Shown: one piece after another, positions 62,700-64,000 of the stretch
How the letters are laid out: every line of letters begins with the position of its first letter
Numbering within the stretch: the first letter of the stretch is position 1
DNA from: Marinobacter sp. EhC06
GTDB lineage: Bacteria; Pseudomonadota; Gammaproteobacteria; Pseudomonadales; Oleiphilaceae
DNA length: 64,000 bases
Direction of reading: 5' to 3'
Assembly: GCF_001650915.1 (NCBI RefSeq)
Contig: NZ_LXYO01000010.1
Location: 62,001 to 126,000 of the forward strand
Translations under genes and position numbers: made by a program
Notes under the pieces: model-generated
What the model saw: the letters and a program-made list of their open reading frames with translations, nothing else
Databases searched by the model: none
What the model was told of the DNA's origin: nothing

Positions 62700-63698
62700 T
62701 TATTGATTTAAAACTCCGATAGCTGAATGCAAAGCTTTCGTCGACAGGTGCGCATAGCGCTGCGTCATAGTAATAGTTTTGTGCCCTGCCAAAGCTTGGA
62801 TCGCTGAGATATTCACATTTTTTTGTGCCAAACGGCTACAGAAAGTGTGCCTCAACATGTGAAAAACATATTGCTTGTCTGACCCGTAACCAAGGTGGTT
62901 TCGCGCTCGATCCCAATAATGTCGTATGCTATCCCGCGTCGTGTCGAAAACACTGTCTGTTTGCTTCTTGCCGCTTACAGCCGCCTTCAGAACTCTCCTA
63001 GCACGATCAGTAAGAGGAATCGTTCTGGGGTGATCCGTTTTATTTTCCCAGATCACAACCTGCCCGTTAGCTAGATCAAGATCCCGTACTTGCAAACCTA
63101 AAATCTCACCCTGACGCATGCCGGTATCAAGCCCAACCACACAAATGTCGTGCATTGTTGAAGCATTGATGAATTCGAAGAACGCTAATAGCTCATTTTC
63201 TTCCTCACCGGTCAAGAATCGAATACGCCCGTTGACCTCTTTCAGCCGAGGAATCCTAGGAGCCTTGGTCAGATAATCCTTATCCACCGCATATGACAAC
63301 ATCTTAGACAGTGCAGACAGGAGACGGTTGATTGTGCCGTCTGCCTTACCATCATGTTTCCATGCAGATATTTGCTCTTCAATGTCTCCCATTGTGATAG
63401 ATGCAATTTCAGTTTCGTCACCGAAGGCTTTGCAGACAGTAGCGCTATTTAACTCTGCTGTCTTTTTGGACTTCTGGTACTGCCAGACATACTTAATGAC
63501 CTCTCTACGCAATTCAGCAAGGGTTACTCCTCTGCCTTTGGGTTTTAATTCTCCCTCTGCATAAAGTTCGACCAGCCTCTGCTTCTCCTGAACCGCCCAA
63601 ATTTCGGCCATCTCCCTCGTTGGAAGTAACTTGCGTTTACGTTCACCCTTGTAACTTACTGAAGCTTCGAAACCTTTTCCACGTTTGTTAATTGGCAT
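62700..63698 (-). CDS. Tyrosine recombinase (phage/island integrase)
   Basis: 332 residues. N-terminal arm-binding-like region (1-60), a SAM-like core-binding domain (about 62-150) and the catalytic domain with all six expected residues: Arg195 (TGMRQGE), Lys220 (NKTDHPR), His280 and Arg283 (HMLRHTF), His306 (GHKTIT) and the nucleophile Tyr315 (QRYAHL). ATG at 63698 with AGGAG eight bases upstream, inside the end of the regulator gene. It points at the tRNA-Leu remnant. Base composition is visibly richer in A+T than the flanking housekeeping genes, consistent with transfer. Confidence 0.93.
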   Translation of the reverse strand: MPINKRGKGFEASVSYKGERKRKLLPTREMAEIWAVQEKQRLVELYAEGELKPKGRGVTLAELRREVIKYVWQYQKSKKTAELNSATVCKAFGDETEIASITMGDIEEQISAWKHDGKADGTINRLLSALSKMLSYAVDKDYLTKAPRIPRLKEVNGRIRFLTGEEENELLAFFEFINASTMHDICVVGLDTGMRQGEILGLQVRDLDLANGQVVIWENKTDHPRTIPLTDRARRVLKAAVSGKKQTDSVFDTTRDSIRHYWDRARNHLGYGSDKQYVFHMLRHTFCSRLAQKNVNISAIQALAGHKTITMTQRYAHLSTKALHSAIGVLNQ

Positions 63699-63700
63699 AT

Positions 63701-64000
63701 TTAGTTCTCCTGTTTAGTTAATAAATTCCTCCAGTCATGAATGATTGATAACCCTTTCTTACTCAGATAGAAGCGCTTGCTACGTTGGTTGTATTCATCA
63801 ACTCTGGACAGAACCAGACCTAAACCCTTCTGATCTGGCCTGCCTTTTCCCAAATGAGTAAGAAGCCGTGACAAGTTTGACTGCCTGATTCTCGTCAATT
63901 CCCCCAACTCTGTCTGGGACAGAGATTGATGACGAGCCAACTCGATCAACACAGCAATGCTGTGCAGCGATAGCTTGTCGTCGAGCTGTCTTAGGCTTTC
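63701..64000 (-). CDS. Winged-helix (MarR-like) regulator, cut by the window edge
   Basis: At least 99 codons, open to base 64000, so the N-terminus is missing; a GTG at 63952 is not necessarily its start because the frame stays open with plausible protein (ESLRQLDDKLSLHSIAVL). The visible part contains LSQTELGELTRIRQSNLSRLL, a helix-turn-helix like that of MarR proteins, and a basic wing (GLVLSRVDEYNQRSKRFYL). The stop is two bases before the integrase ATG, so it probably is co-transcribed and may control integration or excision. Confidence 0.72.
   Translation of the reverse strand, partial: ESLRQLDDKLSLHSIAVLIELARHQSLSQTELGELTRIRQSNLSRLLTHLGKGRPDQKGLGLVLSRVDEYNQRSKRFYLSKKGLSIIHDWRNLLTKQEN

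Larger units (their letters stand above)
62573..62712. repeat. Repeat-rich attachment arm: TGTCAC and GATTTAAA repeats
   Basis: CGTGTCACG occurs at 62620-62628 and 62639-62647, a related TTGTCACAG at 62661-62669, and TGTGTCA/TGACACA inside the palindrome at 62588. TGTCAC cores start at 62622, 62641 and 62662, that is 19 and 21 bases apart, about two helical turns. GATTTAAA occurs at 62573, 62675 and 62705, A+T-rich elements that could bind IHF. GCCACC/GGTGGC (62634-62655) is an extra dyad. This fits arm sites for a tyrosine recombinase and its directionality factor. Confidence 0.6.

Overview
The window is a compact stretch of a gammaproteobacterial chromosome, most like Marinobacter or a close relative. 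That assignment is inferred from recalled gene order and protein resemblance (topA-fadAB-usp-uup, der-bamB-yfgM-hisS-ispG-rodZ-pilW-rlmN-ndk-iscS-iscR-cysE-trmJ, and sdhCDAB-sucAB-lpd-sucCD), not from a database search. Nearly all of it is core genome. Only the last ~1.5 kb, an integrase next to a tRNA-Leu remnant, is clearly accessory.

Layout: 1-7.8 kb (mostly minus strand) holds the N-terminal half of smc with a GntR regulator directly upstream, a plus-strand diguanylate cyclase, and trpS-scpA-scpB-rluB. 7.9-20.9 kb is the TCA block: sdhC-sdhD-sdhA-sdhB-sucA-sucB-lpd-sucC-sucD on the minus strand, with gltA divergent; together they encode citrate synthase, 2-oxoglutarate dehydrogenase, succinyl-CoA synthetase and succinate dehydrogenase. 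21-28.2 kb holds a hydroxyacid dehydrogenase, topA and the fadBA beta-oxidation operon. 28.6-37 kb is mixed: an exported protein of unknown function, UspA, a MOSC protein with the ABC-F ATPase Uup and a cysteine-cluster protein, an L,D-transpeptidase-like protein, DUF924, a small CbiX chelatase, an SDR epimerase, tRNA-Gly, tRNA-Glu, and a 50-residue membrane protein resembling the cbb3-oxidase subunit CcoM behind an FNR/ANR-type box. 37.3-43.1 kb holds a GGDEF-EAL sensor and ackA-pta. 43.1-55.8 kb is a 13-gene minus-strand run from trmJ to der. 56-62.5 kb holds suhB (plus) facing queA-tgt-yajC-secD-secF (minus). 62.5-64 kb is the edge of an integrated element.

Most noteworthy points: (1) the isc locus is reduced to iscR-iscS, IscS stops before the C-terminal tail that docks IscU, and a good IscR type 1 site is kept; (2) the SuhB homologue has lost two of the metal-binding aspartates of inositol monophosphatases, so it is probably a pseudoenzyme keeping only a structural or transcription role; (3) the CcoM-like small gene with its FNR/ANR box; (4) a TrpRS carrying a four-cysteine iron-sulfur motif; (5) the attachment site with a tRNA-Leu 3' fragment, phased TGTCAC repeats and long perfect palindromes. 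No CRISPR array, rRNA operon, IS element or recognisable defence system was found.
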